A stretch of DNA of 64,000 nucleotides from Halovenus sp037080055 (GCF_037080055.1 NZ_JBAOJI010000004.1:223835-287834), one strand, 5' to 3'; positions 25,063 to 34,389 are shown, counted from the first letter of the stretch. The notes: generated by a model from the sequence alone, not told the origin. Numbers and translations: made by a program.

Positions 25063-27252
25063 TTAGAAGTAGTCGATCGCTTCGGGCAGTTCGGTCTTCA
25101 TTCCCTTGCGCTCTCGGATCATCGTGATCGTCTCTGGCTGGAGGTTGTCGGCCATGACCTGGAAGCCGGCGTTTTCGGTATTCCAGCTCGCTCGACCCTC
25201 GGTCGCGGAGCGAATGTCCGAGGAGAAACCAATCATCTCTTCGACCGGCGCGACGCCTTCGACGACCATCAGATCGCCTTCCTGGTACATGTCGTCGACG
25301 CGGCCACGTCGGCCCTGAATCTCGCCGCTTGCCGCGCCCATGTGGTCGTTTGGCACATCGATGCGGACCTCCTGAATCGGTTCGAGGAGTTTGATCTTCG
25401 CGTCGATCAGGGCGTTGTGCAGCGATTCGCGAACTGCGGGGATGACCTGTGCCGGACCGCGGTGGATAGCGTCCTCGTGGAGTCGGGCGTCGTGGAGACG
25501 GATCAGCGAGCCCTGGACCGGTTCGGCGGCCAGCGGCCCGTCGTTGAGTGCCTCCTCGAATCCTTCGATGACCAGCTCCATCGTCTCGTTGAGGTGCTGG
25601 ATACCTTTCGTGTCGTCGATGATGATGTTCGTGCCGTGGATGTGCTCGACATCCTGGGAGGTGTCTTTGTCGAGGCCAGCGTCCTGCAGTGCCTCACGGC
25701 GTTCGAGTTCGGGCATGTCCATCGACGCTTTGCCCTGCTTGATCGCTTCGACCACGTCGCCGTCAAGCGGCGTCACCGTGATGTAGAAGCGGTTGTGACG
25801 GTTCGGGGAGATTCCCTCGACCTCGCGGCTGGATTCCTGCGGCGCTTCGCGGAAGACGACGATCGGTTCACCGGTCGTGACCGGGATGCCCTGGTTGCGC
25901 TCGATACGCTGGGTGACGACTTCGAGGTGAAGTTCGCCCTGCCCGGAGATCAGGTGCTCGCCGGTGTCTTCGTTGATCTCGATGTCGATTGTCGGGTCCT
26001 CCTTTGCGACCTGCTGGAGCGTCTCGATGAGTTTCGGCAGGTCGTCCATGTTCTTCGCCTCGACGGATTTCGTGATGACAGGCTCCGAGATGTGTTCGAT
26101 GGACTCGAACGGCGTCATCTCGACGCTGGAAACTGTCGAGCCAGCGATTGCATCGGCCAGTCCAGTCACGGCGGCGACGTTCCCGGCAGGAACCTCGTCG
26201 ACTTCCTCACGCTCGCCGCCCATGAAGATCCCGACGCTCTGGAGTCGGTTCTTGCCGACAGTTCCGGAGACGTAGAGTTCCTGGCCCTTCTCGAGCGTTC
26301 CGGAGAAGACACGACCCGTGGCAATCTCGCCAGCGTGGGGGTCCATCGAGATATCGGTGACCATGAAGACAACTTCGCCGTCCTCGTCGACGAGTCGCAT
26401 GCCTTCTGCGAGGTCGGAGTCGGCGTCGCCACGCCAGACCCGCGGGATACGACGGGGCTGTGCGTCGACGGGGTTCGGGAAGTGCTCACAGACCATGTCG
26501 AGCACGACATCCGAAAGCGGCGTTCGCTCGTGGAGTTCCTGTCGTTTGTCGGCCTGTTCGAGGTCGATGATCTCACCGAAGTCCATGCCGGTTCGCTGCA
26601 TCGACGGCAGGGAGACCCCCCACTTGTACAGCGCGGATCCGAAGCCGACGGTACCGTCCTCGACGGAGACGGTCCAGTCGTCGTTGATATCGTCCATCTC
26701 TTCGGTCATCCCGCGAATGAGGTCGTTCACGTCGCGGATGACTTCGGTCATCCGTTCCTGCATCTCCTCGGGGCCTTCCTGCAGTTCCGAAATGAGGCGG
26801 TCGACCTTGTTGATGAACAGCGTCGGTTTGACACCCTCGCGGAGTGCCTGTCGGAGCACTGTCTCGGTCTGTGGCATTGCGCCCTCGACAGCGTCGACAA
26901 CCACGAGTGCACCGTCGACTGCGCGCATCGCGCGTGTCACGTCACCGCCGAAGTCCACGTGGCCCGGTGTGTCGATGAGGTTGATCAGGTGGTTCGTCTC
27001 CTCGTACTCGTGGGTCATCGAAACGTTTGCTGCGTCGATGGTGATCCCACGTTCCTGCTCGTCCTCTTCAGTGTCCATCGCGAGCTGTTCGCCTGCGGTG
27101 TCGTCGGAAATCATCCCCGCCCCCGCGAGCAGGTTGTCCGTCAGCGTCGTTTTCCCGTGGTCGACGTGTGCTGCAATGGCAATGTTCCGGATGTTCTCCG
27201 GTGTATTCATCAGCGACTCGCATTCCTCTACAATTTTCTTTCGTCGGCCCAT
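25063..27252 (-). CDS. fusA: Translation elongation factor 2 (aEF-2)
   Basis: 729 residues. GTPase driving ribosomal translocation. The start MGRRKKIVEECESLM and the P-loop AHVDHGKTT are typical. G2/G3 (RGITID, DTPGHVDF) and G4 (NKVD) follow. The C-terminal domain carries His597 in AIHRGPAQ, the site that archaea and eukaryotes modify to diphthamide. No intein is present. Monocistronic; it is flanked on both sides by hairpin arrays (separate entries). Confidence 0.98.
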   Translation of the reverse strand: MGRRKKIVEECESLMNTPENIRNIAIAAHVDHGKTTLTDNLLAGAGMISDDTAGEQLAMDTEEDEQERGITIDAANVSMTHEYEETNHLINLIDTPGHVDFGGDVTRAMRAVDGALVVVDAVEGAMPQTETVLRQALREGVKPTLFINKVDRLISELQEGPEEMQERMTEVIRDVNDLIRGMTEEMDDINDDWTVSVEDGTVGFGSALYKWGVSLPSMQRTGMDFGEIIDLEQADKRQELHERTPLSDVVLDMVCEHFPNPVDAQPRRIPRVWRGDADSDLAEGMRLVDEDGEVVFMVTDISMDPHAGEIATGRVFSGTLEKGQELYVSGTVGKNRLQSVGIFMGGEREEVDEVPAGNVAAVTGLADAIAGSTVSSVEMTPFESIEHISEPVITKSVEAKNMDDLPKLIETLQQVAKEDPTIDIEINEDTGEHLISGQGELHLEVVTQRIERNQGIPVTTGEPIVVFREAPQESSREVEGISPNRHNRFYITVTPLDGDVVEAIKQGKASMDMPELERREALQDAGLDKDTSQDVEHIHGTNIIIDDTKGIQHLNETMELVIEGFEEALNDGPLAAEPVQGSLIRLHDARLHEDAIHRGPAQVIPAVRESLHNALIDAKIKLLEPIQEVRIDVPNDHMGAASGEIQGRRGRVDDMYQEGDLMVVEGVAPVEEMIGFSSDIRSATEGRASWNTENAGFQVMADNLQPETITMIRERKGMKTELPEAIDYF

Positions 27253-27290
27253 TATTACAGAGGCATACCGGTAGGAGAGTCAAAAGGATA

Positions 27291-27518
27291 GTGTTTCGAG
27301 TTCGCGATTCGAGCGAACTCGAAGCTTGCCACGACCGGAGGGAGTGGCAGTGTTTCGCAGTCGCCACGCGACTGCGGGGCTCGACACGAACGAAGTGAAG
27401 TGTCGGTGTTTCGGACTCGTGCTGTTTGCGAGTCCGAAGCACGTCACGAGCAACGCGAAGTAACGGTGTTTCGTGGTCGGGCGTCTATGATCACATCTAA
27501 AGCTTGCCATACCACGAA
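27291..27518. repeat. Array of four hairpin-bearing repeat units upstream of fusA
   Basis: The 8-base motif GTGTTTCG recurs at 27291, 27350, 27406 and 27466, spacing 59, 56 and 60. Each copy opens a unit whose first hairpin has a different stem: TTCGAGTTCGC (27295-27305 with 27313-27323), CGCAGTCGC (27356-27364 with 27368-27376), TTCGGACTCG (27410-27419 with 27429-27438) and TTCGTGGT (27470-27477 with 27511-27518). The first three units have a second hairpin (TGCCAC/GTGGCA, CGACAC/GTGTCG, CGTCAC/GTAACG) around a related loop like acgaacgaagtga. Architecture is kept while stem sequences differ. Confidence 0.88.
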
Positions 27519-27713
27519 CCGAGAAGAATCCGGGATCTACGCGGTAGTATAAGATACCAGACATAGAGCGATAGCCGACAACCTATTTCGAGTAATCGCA
27601 GGACGAAAGCGAGATTTTGAACAAAGTTTGCACGGAGTTTCGACGGATTCTGAACCAAGTTTGTCCCGTTTTTGAAAAATTGCTTTTAGTATCGTTCTCG
27701 TCGGTTCGAGTGC
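27519..27713 (+). promoter_or_regulatory. Promoter region of the lipoprotein-molybdoenzyme genes
   Basis: No gene is seen. A TATA box ttttagtat at 27684-27692 sits about 26 bases before the ATG at 27714 (leaderless). Two near-identical elements, tgaacaaagtttg at 27618-27630 and tgaaccaagtttg at 27651-27663, lie 33 bases apart. Each has a palindromic AAC-N3-GTT core. They could be operator sites for a regulator. Confidence 0.5.
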
Positions 27714-28757
27714 ATGTCAGATCACAAAACGCGACGACGGTTCCTGCTGGGGACCGGAAGTATCGCGGCGGTCGCACTCGCCGGTTGTACGAGCAACGAT
27801 GACGGCAGTTCAGACGACGAGATGGACGACGAGGGAGATATGGAAGACGGCGAGGATGGCGAGACGATGGAAAACGAGGAGAACACGATGGAAGACGACG
27901 GAATGGAACCGACTGATCCCGCGGAGGCGTCGCGGGCGTCGATCGATCGGTTCAGCGAGGACGCCGGAACGCTGTTCGTCCGAACCGATGAAAACGGCCT
28001 TCCCGGCCCCGACGAACCGGTCGACTTCGACCAGGGGCCGTTCATCACACAGGGACTCGGTCCCGACGGGGAGACGGTCGAGTACTACAACTTCGACGTA
28101 CAGCCCACTGCGCCGGCACCGATCTACGCCTTCTTCTACGAGAACGGCGACCCGGTGGCGGATCAGCTGAATATCGTCGACGTAATCCCCGGCGACGCCG
28201 GCTACAACGATTTCTGGCGAGTCAACATGGTGACCGTTCCCGACGAGTACGAGGCGAATACGGTCACGAGCGTCAGCGGAATCACCGAGGCAGGCTACGA
28301 CATCCAGCAGACGGATATTATCAAAAACTGCCCCATCGTCCCCGAGGGCTCGACAGCCTCGAAGCACTACGGCGACGACCACGACGAAGCGCCAGTCGTG
28401 CAGGGCTGGTACGACGGCCAGGTCGTCGATTACTTCCTGTTCGAAGAGGACAGTTTCGAGGTATCAGACGGCGAGATGCCGCTCTCGCCGATCTACGTCA
28501 GCTTCAACGTCAACCCCGGTCAGGAGGGCGGCGGCCCGCCCTCGGGATTCATGACCGAAGACGGCAGCGATCAGACGCACAACGTCGTCGCGACGCTGCC
28601 GGGCGACACCAGCTATTCGCCGCTGTGGATGGTCAATCCGTACGACAACGCTGACTTCGAGAGCGTATCGGATCTCGATTCGGCCACCGATGCGAACGTC
28701 CTCGCGGAAGGCGCCGCGACAGTGAACTGCCCAATCGTTACAGTCGAGCAGGCCTAG
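27714..28757 (+). CDS. Tat-exported lipoprotein paired with a molybdoenzyme
   Basis: 347 residues. The signal MSDHKTRRRFLLGTGSIAAV has a twin-Arg and ends in a lipobox (LAGC). A long Asp/Glu/Met-rich spacer follows to about residue 65. The body contains two related halves, each with a strand-rich pattern ending in a NCPIV motif (IIKNCPIVPEG and TVNCPIVTVEQA), suggesting an internal duplication with one Cys each. The gene lies 13 bases before the sulfite-oxidase-type gene, so an electron-transfer or substrate-binding role with that enzyme is likely. No blue-copper motif is obvious. Confidence 0.82.
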   Translation: MSDHKTRRRFLLGTGSIAAVALAGCTSNDDGSSDDEMDDEGDMEDGEDGETMENEENTMEDDGMEPTDPAEASRASIDRFSEDAGTLFVRTDENGLPGPDEPVDFDQGPFITQGLGPDGETVEYYNFDVQPTAPAPIYAFFYENGDPVADQLNIVDVIPGDAGYNDFWRVNMVTVPDEYEANTVTSVSGITEAGYDIQQTDIIKNCPIVPEGSTASKHYGDDHDEAPVVQGWYDGQVVDYFLFEEDSFEVSDGEMPLSPIYVSFNVNPGQEGGGPPSGFMTEDGSDQTHNVVATLPGDTSYSPLWMVNPYDNADFESVSDLDSATDANVLAEGAATVNCPIVTVEQA

Positions 28758-28770
28758 TACAGACAAGACC

Positions 28771-30246
28771 ATGACTGAACGCCCCAGCAGACGCGAGATG
28801 CTCACGGCCAGCCTCGCCGGCCTCACCGCAGTTGCCGGCTCCTACGTCGCGGTGGGATGGTCGCCGACGTTCGTCGTTGCACCCGTCGACCAGTGGATAG
28901 TTAACACGACCCCCGGTGCGATCACCACCTTCATGATCGAGAACGTCGGCGATGCGGGCCATCTCCTCCACATCGCGATGGCGGTTGCAGCCGTCCTCGG
29001 ACTCTTTGGGCTGGTCTCGTTTGCTGGGCTGCGCGCCGGTGACCGAATCGGACAGCCACTGGTCGGCGGCCTGGTCGCCGGCTCCGTCGGCTGGTTGCTC
29101 ACCGTGGCGCTGACCCGCGAGCCACTGTTGGCGCTCGCGGCCGCAGGCCCGATGGCCGTCTTCACTCTCGTCGGTGGGTTCCAGACGGAAACAGGAGCTA
29201 TCAACCTGCGGCGACGCCGAACGCTCGGCACTGTCGCCGGAGCGGTCGGATTCGCTGGCGTCGCGGCGATCACCGGTCGGCTCCTGCACGGCAGCGAACC
29301 CCTCGGGGACGCCCCGAACTCCGAAGGGGCCGACAAACGTCTCGCCGAGGCCGAGGCGAGCGAACTCGACACCGCCAGCGCGGATCTGCTCGGACTCGTG
29401 AGCCCCATCGACGGCTTCTACAACGTCGATATCGCGGAGTTCGACCCTGAAGTTACCAGCGAAGAATGGTCGCTGACGTTCACCGGCGATGTCGAGCAGG
29501 AACGGACTATCGAGTTCGACGATCTGATCGACCGCGAGGTCGAAAACCGCTTCGTCACCCTGCGCTGTGTCGGCGAGGACCTCAACGAACAGAAACTCGA
29601 TAACGCGGCCTGGACCGGCACCCCCCTCCGACCGCTGCTCGACTCGGTTGACCCACAGAGCGACTGTGACTGCGCAATGTTGCGCGGCGAAGATGGCTAC
29701 TACGTCCAATTCCCAACGGACGTGCTCGCGGAGGGCTTTCTCGCGTGGGGGATGAACGGCAAGGAACTCCCCACCAGCCACGGCCACCCTGTCCGGGTGT
29801 TGATCCCCGGCCACTGGGGCGAGACCAACGTCAAGTGGCTCACCGAGATCGAACTGTTGAACACCGAAGAAGACGGTTACTGGGAGGAACGCGGCTGGGA
29901 GGGCACCGGCGAGGTCAAGACCGTCGCCAAACTCTGGGACGAAGGCATCACCGAGCTGGACGACGGCCGAATCGAACTCGCGGGCCACGCCTACGCCGGC
30001 ACGCGCGGGATCAGCCGCGTCGAAGTCTCGACCGACGGCGGCGACTCGTGGGTCGATGCCGACCTCTCCGAACCACTGCCGGACGAAGATGTCTGGCGGC
30101 AGTGGCGATACACCTTCGAGCCCGACGGAACACACGACGTGGTCGTCCGCGCCACCGACGGAGAAGGGAACCTCCAGACCGAAGCAGAGACTGGCTCCTC
30201 GCCGGACGGTGCGGCCGGCTGGGTCGAACGAACGGTTACCGAGTAG
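28771..30246 (+). CDS. Membrane-anchored sulfite-oxidase-family molybdopterin oxidoreductase
   Basis: 491 residues. Residues about 1-175 hold an Arg-rich start (SRREMLTASLAG) and around five membrane helices. A linker follows, then the molybdopterin domain of the sulfite oxidase family. The Mo-coordinating Cys266 is in VTLRCVGE, with downstream motifs WGMNGKELPTSHGHPVR and PGHWGETNVKWL. The C-terminal Mo-co dimerisation Ig-like domain (GISRVEVSTDGGDSW) is also present. The enzyme probably faces outward and oxidises or reduces a small substrate; the natural substrate is unknown. It is cotranscribed with the lipoprotein. Confidence 0.92.
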   Translation: MTERPSRREMLTASLAGLTAVAGSYVAVGWSPTFVVAPVDQWIVNTTPGAITTFMIENVGDAGHLLHIAMAVAAVLGLFGLVSFAGLRAGDRIGQPLVGGLVAGSVGWLLTVALTREPLLALAAAGPMAVFTLVGGFQTETGAINLRRRRTLGTVAGAVGFAGVAAITGRLLHGSEPLGDAPNSEGADKRLAEAEASELDTASADLLGLVSPIDGFYNVDIAEFDPEVTSEEWSLTFTGDVEQERTIEFDDLIDREVENRFVTLRCVGEDLNEQKLDNAAWTGTPLRPLLDSVDPQSDCDCAMLRGEDGYYVQFPTDVLAEGFLAWGMNGKELPTSHGHPVRVLIPGHWGETNVKWLTEIELLNTEEDGYWEERGWEGTGEVKTVAKLWDEGITELDDGRIELAGHAYAGTRGISRVEVSTDGGDSWVDADLSEPLPDEDVWRQWRYTFEPDGTHDVVVRATDGEGNLQTEAETGSSPDGAAGWVERTVTE

Positions 30247-30293
30247 CATGTCGAAACGTCTATGATTGCCCCATTTACACAAGTAGACAGCAC

Positions 30294-30569
30294 ATGGAGA
30301 AGGCCCTGTGGTATCTCTTTGCCGGAAGCCGCGGTGGAGTCAACAGGGTCAGGATCGTCCGGAACCTCCGTGAGCGTCCGCGGAACGCGAACGAACTCGC
30401 CGGCGAACTGGATGTCGATTACAACACCATCACACACCATTTGGACATGCTAGAAGAACACGATGTCGTCGAACCAAGCGACCACGACTACGGCAAGCTG
30501 TACTTCTTGACCGAGCAGTTCGAGCGACACACGGAGACCTTTGAGGATATCGCCGAGGAGGTGAACTGA
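30294..30569 (+). CDS. Small winged-helix (ArsR-like) regulator
   Basis: 91 residues. A single winged helix: MEKALWYLFAGSRGGVNRVR, then NANELAGELDVDYNTITHHL as helix-turn-helix, and the wing EPSDHDYGKLYFLTEQF. It lies 47 bases after the molybdoenzyme gene and 2 bases before a membrane protein gene. Such HTH plus membrane-protein pairs recur in haloarchaea. It may control the preceding genes. Confidence 0.85.
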   Translation: MEKALWYLFAGSRGGVNRVRIVRNLRERPRNANELAGELDVDYNTITHHLDMLEEHDVVEPSDHDYGKLYFLTEQFERHTETFEDIAEEVN

Positions 30570-30571
30570 CC

Positions 30572-30871
30572 ATGGCGATGGGCCCACCGACGATTGCGGG
30601 AATCGCCATCACAGCGGTCAACAGCGTCCTGCTCGCCGCGCTGGCGGTCGTCTGGTTCCGGAACTACCAGCAGTTCCGCTCGACGATGGTGCTCGGCTTG
30701 CTCGCCTTCAGCGTCGTCTGGCTGATCGAGAATCTCGTCGCTATCGCCTTCTTTTTCAGCAGCATGGCGATGCTGTACTCGACGGACCCGCTGGTCGGCC
30801 AGGTCGTGCTCGGGATGCGTATTCTCGAACTGATCGCCGTTGGATTTCTAGCGTACGTGACGCTGAAATGA
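30572..30871 (+). CDS. Three-span membrane protein paired with the HTH regulator
   Basis: 99 residues with three hydrophobic helices (about 8-28, 38-62 and 76-96). It starts directly after the winged-helix gene (TGACC then ATG), so the two form an operon. It may sense a membrane signal and pass it to the regulator; this is inference from the pairing. Confidence 0.8.
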   Translation: MAMGPPTIAGIAITAVNSVLLAALAVVWFRNYQQFRSTMVLGLLAFSVVWLIENLVAIAFFFSSMAMLYSTDPLVGQVVLGMRILELIAVGFLAYVTLK

Positions 30872-30938
30872 ACGCCCATGTGATTCGCTCACATCCCCGC
30901 AACAGTAATACGGCCGCACACCCTAAATAGGGGCGTCT

Positions 30939-31706
30939 ATGGACGTACAGGTCGAGGGCTCAGGCCCGGTCGAGCCGTTTTTCGCTGCGCGGGATCTCTT
31001 CGAGCGGGAGGCGACGCTTGCGGAGCCGGTGACCGTTCGGATCGTCGAGGATCCCGACGAGCGGACGCGCGTACAGCACGGTGCTGAGGGACACGAACTG
31101 ACGATCTCACAGCAGGCCGCGACGAGCGCGATGGCCCGCGAACTCGCCTTACACGAGTTCGCGCACATGCACCACCACGAGCGCGGCCACCCCTCACACA
31201 CCCAGTCGATGGAGGAAGTGATCTTCCTCGCACTGGCCGGACGGACCGTCGAGCGGCGCAAACTCACGCATTGCCGGCAGATCGCCAACCACATGAAGGA
31301 TATCTACGCGGACGACCTCTGGCTGGCGGTCGCGCCAGCGGGCAAACTCGTCGATTTCCTCGAATCGAGCGTCGCCGCGGCGCTGGCCGATCAGCCAGCA
31401 GCGCCCGCGTGGGATCGGTTCGGAACCGACGCCGCCCGAACGAGTGCAGCCAGCGATCCCGAGATCACGGCCGTCAACGCCGCCTTCGCGCTCGGACTGG
31501 TCGAACGCCACAGCCTCGTCGAACCGGACCACCGGCTGTACGATCTGGCTCACGCCGCCGCGGCCGACGCGCCGGAAATCGACTTCGAGCGGTTCAAAGG
31601 CTGGTTCCGCTCGCTGTCGGCCGATCCCGACGAGAGCGAGTACCGGAAGATCCTCGTCGACGCGACGCGGGAGTACGCCGGCGGGAGCGGCCCGGCAGCG
31701 GACTGA
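30939..31706 (+). CDS. HExxH-motif protein of unknown function
   Basis: 255 residues. The motif LHEFAHMHHHERGHPSH includes HEFAH at residues 72-76, a zinc-metallopeptidase-type signature, followed by several more His. A possible third ligand cannot be fixed. The rest is helical and acidic, with no signal peptide or membrane span, so it is cytosolic. It lies convergent with rad50, 1 base from its stop. It could be a peptidase or a metal-binding protein; I would not assign activity. Confidence 0.78.
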   Translation: MDVQVEGSGPVEPFFAARDLFEREATLAEPVTVRIVEDPDERTRVQHGAEGHELTISQQAATSAMARELALHEFAHMHHHERGHPSHTQSMEEVIFLALAGRTVERRKLTHCRQIANHMKDIYADDLWLAVAPAGKLVDFLESSVAAALADQPAAPAWDRFGTDAARTSAASDPEITAVNAAFALGLVERHSLVEPDHRLYDLAHAAAADAPEIDFERFKGWFRSLSADPDESEYRKILVDATREYAGGSGPAAD

Positions 31707-31707
31707 G

Positions 31708-34389
31708 CTATAATTCTGGAACGAGTTCCCCGCGGCCGCGCTCGACCGTCGAGCGGTTGGTCGTCGAATCTTTCGTGACCGTGATCAGGTCGTCGGCCGC
31801 ATCGACCAGTTCGTCGTCGTGGCTGACGACCAAGATCTGTTCGACGCCGCGGTCGCGCATCGACTCGATCAACTCGACGAGTTGGGTGACGTGGCCGGAA
31901 TCGAGGAAGACTGTCGGCTCGTCGAGAATCAGCGGTGGCATCGGAGCAGCGCCTTCGATCCCCTCCGCGAGCAGGCGATAGATCGCACAGCGCAGGCTGA
32001 GGTTGAAGAGTGCCCGCTCGCCGCCGGATAGCTGGTCGGGGTCGAGTTCTTCGCCGTCTTTCTGGTAGACCGTCAAGCGGTACTCGCCGTCGAGTTCGAT
32101 CCGCGAGTAGGTGTCGTTCTCGTAGACCAGATCGAACGTCTCGTTGAGCATCCGTTCGAGGTTGTCGACGTTCTGGCGACGCAGTTGCGCGCGGAGGTGG
32201 CCGTACATCTCCTCCAACTCAGCAGTCTCGTCGTGCAGCGACTCCAGTCGGTCGACCGTCTCGGCGAGTTCCTCGCGGCGCTCCCGGAGGTCCGCCAGTT
32301 GGTCGAGTTCGTTCGTAATCGCGCCGATTCGCTCCTGCAAACTCGATTGCTGCGCTTCGAGTTCGTCGAGCGCTTCGGTGACGTTCTCGATGTACTCGAC
32401 GGCCTCTGCTTTCTCGCTCCGTGCCTGCTCGATGCGGTCGTCGTCGAACTCCTCGCGGAGGGCGTCCCGCCGCTCGCGTTTCTCGGCCAGCCGTTCGCGG
32501 CGCTCGTCGTTCAGCGACTCCTTCTGGTCGCGGTCCTCCCGCAGGCGATCGATGGTCTCGGTGAGTCTATCGATTTGGTCGAGGGCATCCGAGAGTTCTT
32601 CGAGTCGGTCCCGCCGCTGGGTGAGCGTCGCTTTCTGCTGGTTGTAGCTGGCAATTTGCTCCTGACAGTCGGCGGCGCGTTCGTCGGCCTCGCTCGCTTC
32701 CTCGCGCTTCTGTTCGGCCTCCGTGTCGGCCTGTTCAGCCTGCTCGCGGAGCGTTTCGATTCGGTCGCGCTTTTCGGAGACGTTCGATTCGCGCTGCTCG
32801 ACCAGTTGTTCGAGGTTGTCCCGGTTCGATTCGAGTTCGGCGACTCGCTGTTCCCGATCCGCCAGTTCCTCGGCGTCTTCGAGATCGGATTCGAGATCGT
32901 CGATACGCTCGTCGAGGGTCTCCAGTTCGGTCTCCAGTTCGTCGACTCGTTCGCGGTACTCGTCGATGGTCTCGACGTGTGGTGAGTCCTCGACTGGCTG
33001 GCCGCACTCGGGGCACTTGCCCGCGTCGAGCAGTTCCTCGGCCTCTTCGAGTCGCTCCCGTTCGTTTTCGAGCGTCGCCTCGCGTTCGGCCCGCGTTTCG
33101 CGACACTCCGAGAGTTCGTTGCTGATCGACTCCAGATGCTCCTCGGCCTCGCCGAACTCGATCGGTTCATCCTCGAAGGAGTTGCGCAGTTCCTCGATTT
33201 CGTCTGCCATCTCCGAGAGATCCTCGCGTTTGGAGTCGATGAGTTCCTCGGTGTCGGCGAGGTTCGCTTCGAGTTCGTCGGCCTCCTCGCGGGCCTCCCG
33301 GGCGTCCGTTTCGAGTTGCTCAGCCTGCTCGCGGAGATTCTCGGCCTCGCCGTCGGCCTCCTGTTTCTCGACGCTCGTCTCGCGAATCTGCTCGGTCAGT
33401 TCGTCGATCTCCTCGGCGACGGCCGAGCGTTCCTCGGCGACGCGCTCGCTGTCGAGGATCTCGGGATCGATGTCGAGGCCGTCGATTGCGGCGACGAGAT
33501 CGTCGCGTGTCTGTTCGGCCTCCTCGCGAGCACTCCGTTTCTCGTCGATCTGGTCGGCCAGTTCCGCTCGGGTCTGCTCAGTCGACTGGATCTCCTCGCG
33601 CAGCGATTCGATATCCTCGTCGAGGTCGTCGAGTTCCTCGCGTTTCTGTTCGTACTCCTCGATGATCGAGTCGGCCTGGTCGCGGGTCTGCTCGGCTTTC
33701 TGCTTGTTGGCCTCGTAATTGTCGATTTTCTCCCGTAGCTCCGAGAGTTCGGTCTGCAGTTCGTTGCGTCGCTCGTGGAGATTCTTGGACTCCTTGGCTG
33801 CGATCTGTTCGTCGACCTCGGAGAGCGCCCCCTGTTTATCGTCTCTGACGCGGCCGACGCCGACGCGGGCGTCGCTGGCCCGTTCACGATACTCCTCCAG
33901 TTTGCCCAACTGGAGGAGGTCGTCGATCATGTCCTGCCGCGTCGACGGCGAGGCGTTGATCAGTTTGTTGACCTCGCCCTGCCGGACGTACGCGCAGTTG
34001 ACGAACGCGTCCGTGTCCATCCGCAGCAGGTCGGCGACTCGCTGGCGAACGTCGGTCGCGCCTTCGGTCGTTCCGCCAGGCCCTTCCATCACACACTCGG
34101 CCGTTCTGGCGTCGCCGCTGCTGACCCTGATCCGCCGACGGATCTGGTAGCTCCCGCCGTCGTGGGTGAATTCGAGTTCGACGATGGTCTCCTCGGCCCC
34201 GATGGTGACGATTTCGTCCAAGGTCTTGTCCAGTGCCTTCGCGCCGTACAGCGCGAAAAAGCAGGCTTCGAGCAGCGAGGATTTGCCGCTGCCGTTCAGC
34301 CCGTGGATTACCGTCACGCCGGGATCGAGACGCACGTCGGTCTGTTCGTAACACTTGAAGTTCTGTAGTCGGATCCGGTCGAATCTCAC
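31708..34389 (-). CDS. rad50: DNA double-strand break repair ATPase Rad50
   Basis: 893 residues. SMC-like ATPase of the Mre11-Rad50 complex. The N-terminal Walker A is LNGSGKSSLLEA. A very long coiled coil runs from about 180 to 720, interrupted by the zinc hook CPEC (Cys459 and Cys462), which dimerises two complexes. The C-terminal signature motif is LSGGERALFNLSLR and the Walker B/D-loop region is LILDEPTVFLDSGH. The gene starts 4 bases inside mre11 (overlap 34386-34389), so the two subunits are translationally coupled. Confidence 0.97.
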   Translation of the reverse strand: MRFDRIRLQNFKCYEQTDVRLDPGVTVIHGLNGSGKSSLLEACFFALYGAKALDKTLDEIVTIGAEETIVELEFTHDGGSYQIRRRIRVSSGDARTAECVMEGPGGTTEGATDVRQRVADLLRMDTDAFVNCAYVRQGEVNKLINASPSTRQDMIDDLLQLGKLEEYRERASDARVGVGRVRDDKQGALSEVDEQIAAKESKNLHERRNELQTELSELREKIDNYEANKQKAEQTRDQADSIIEEYEQKREELDDLDEDIESLREEIQSTEQTRAELADQIDEKRSAREEAEQTRDDLVAAIDGLDIDPEILDSERVAEERSAVAEEIDELTEQIRETSVEKQEADGEAENLREQAEQLETDAREAREEADELEANLADTEELIDSKREDLSEMADEIEELRNSFEDEPIEFGEAEEHLESISNELSECRETRAEREATLENERERLEEAEELLDAGKCPECGQPVEDSPHVETIDEYRERVDELETELETLDERIDDLESDLEDAEELADREQRVAELESNRDNLEQLVEQRESNVSEKRDRIETLREQAEQADTEAEQKREEASEADERAADCQEQIASYNQQKATLTQRRDRLEELSDALDQIDRLTETIDRLREDRDQKESLNDERRERLAEKRERRDALREEFDDDRIEQARSEKAEAVEYIENVTEALDELEAQQSSLQERIGAITNELDQLADLRERREELAETVDRLESLHDETAELEEMYGHLRAQLRRQNVDNLERMLNETFDLVYENDTYSRIELDGEYRLTVYQKDGEELDPDQLSGGERALFNLSLRCAIYRLLAEGIEGAAPMPPLILDEPTVFLDSGHVTQLVELIESMRDRGVEQILVVSHDDELVDAADDLITVTKDSTTNRSTVERGRGELVPEL

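Noticed and set aside
25342..27291. 649-codon forward frame antisense to fusA
   Set aside because: It is the mirror of a complete aEF-2 with P-loop and diphthamide site; the predicted protein has no recognisable domain and starts without a promoter.
27291..27518. CRISPR array
   Set aside because: The shared motif is only 8 bases. The intervening sequences are self-complementary hairpins and not unique spacers, and no cas gene is nearby.
28738..30282. 514-codon antisense frame over the molybdoenzyme
   Set aside because: The sense gene has the Mo-coordinating Cys and correct family length. The antisense frame is a consequence of codon bias.
32723..33718. 331-codon Ser-rich frame antisense to rad50
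   Set aside because: Ser/Arg repetition mirrors the Glu-rich coiled coil codons of Rad50 and is not an independent gene.
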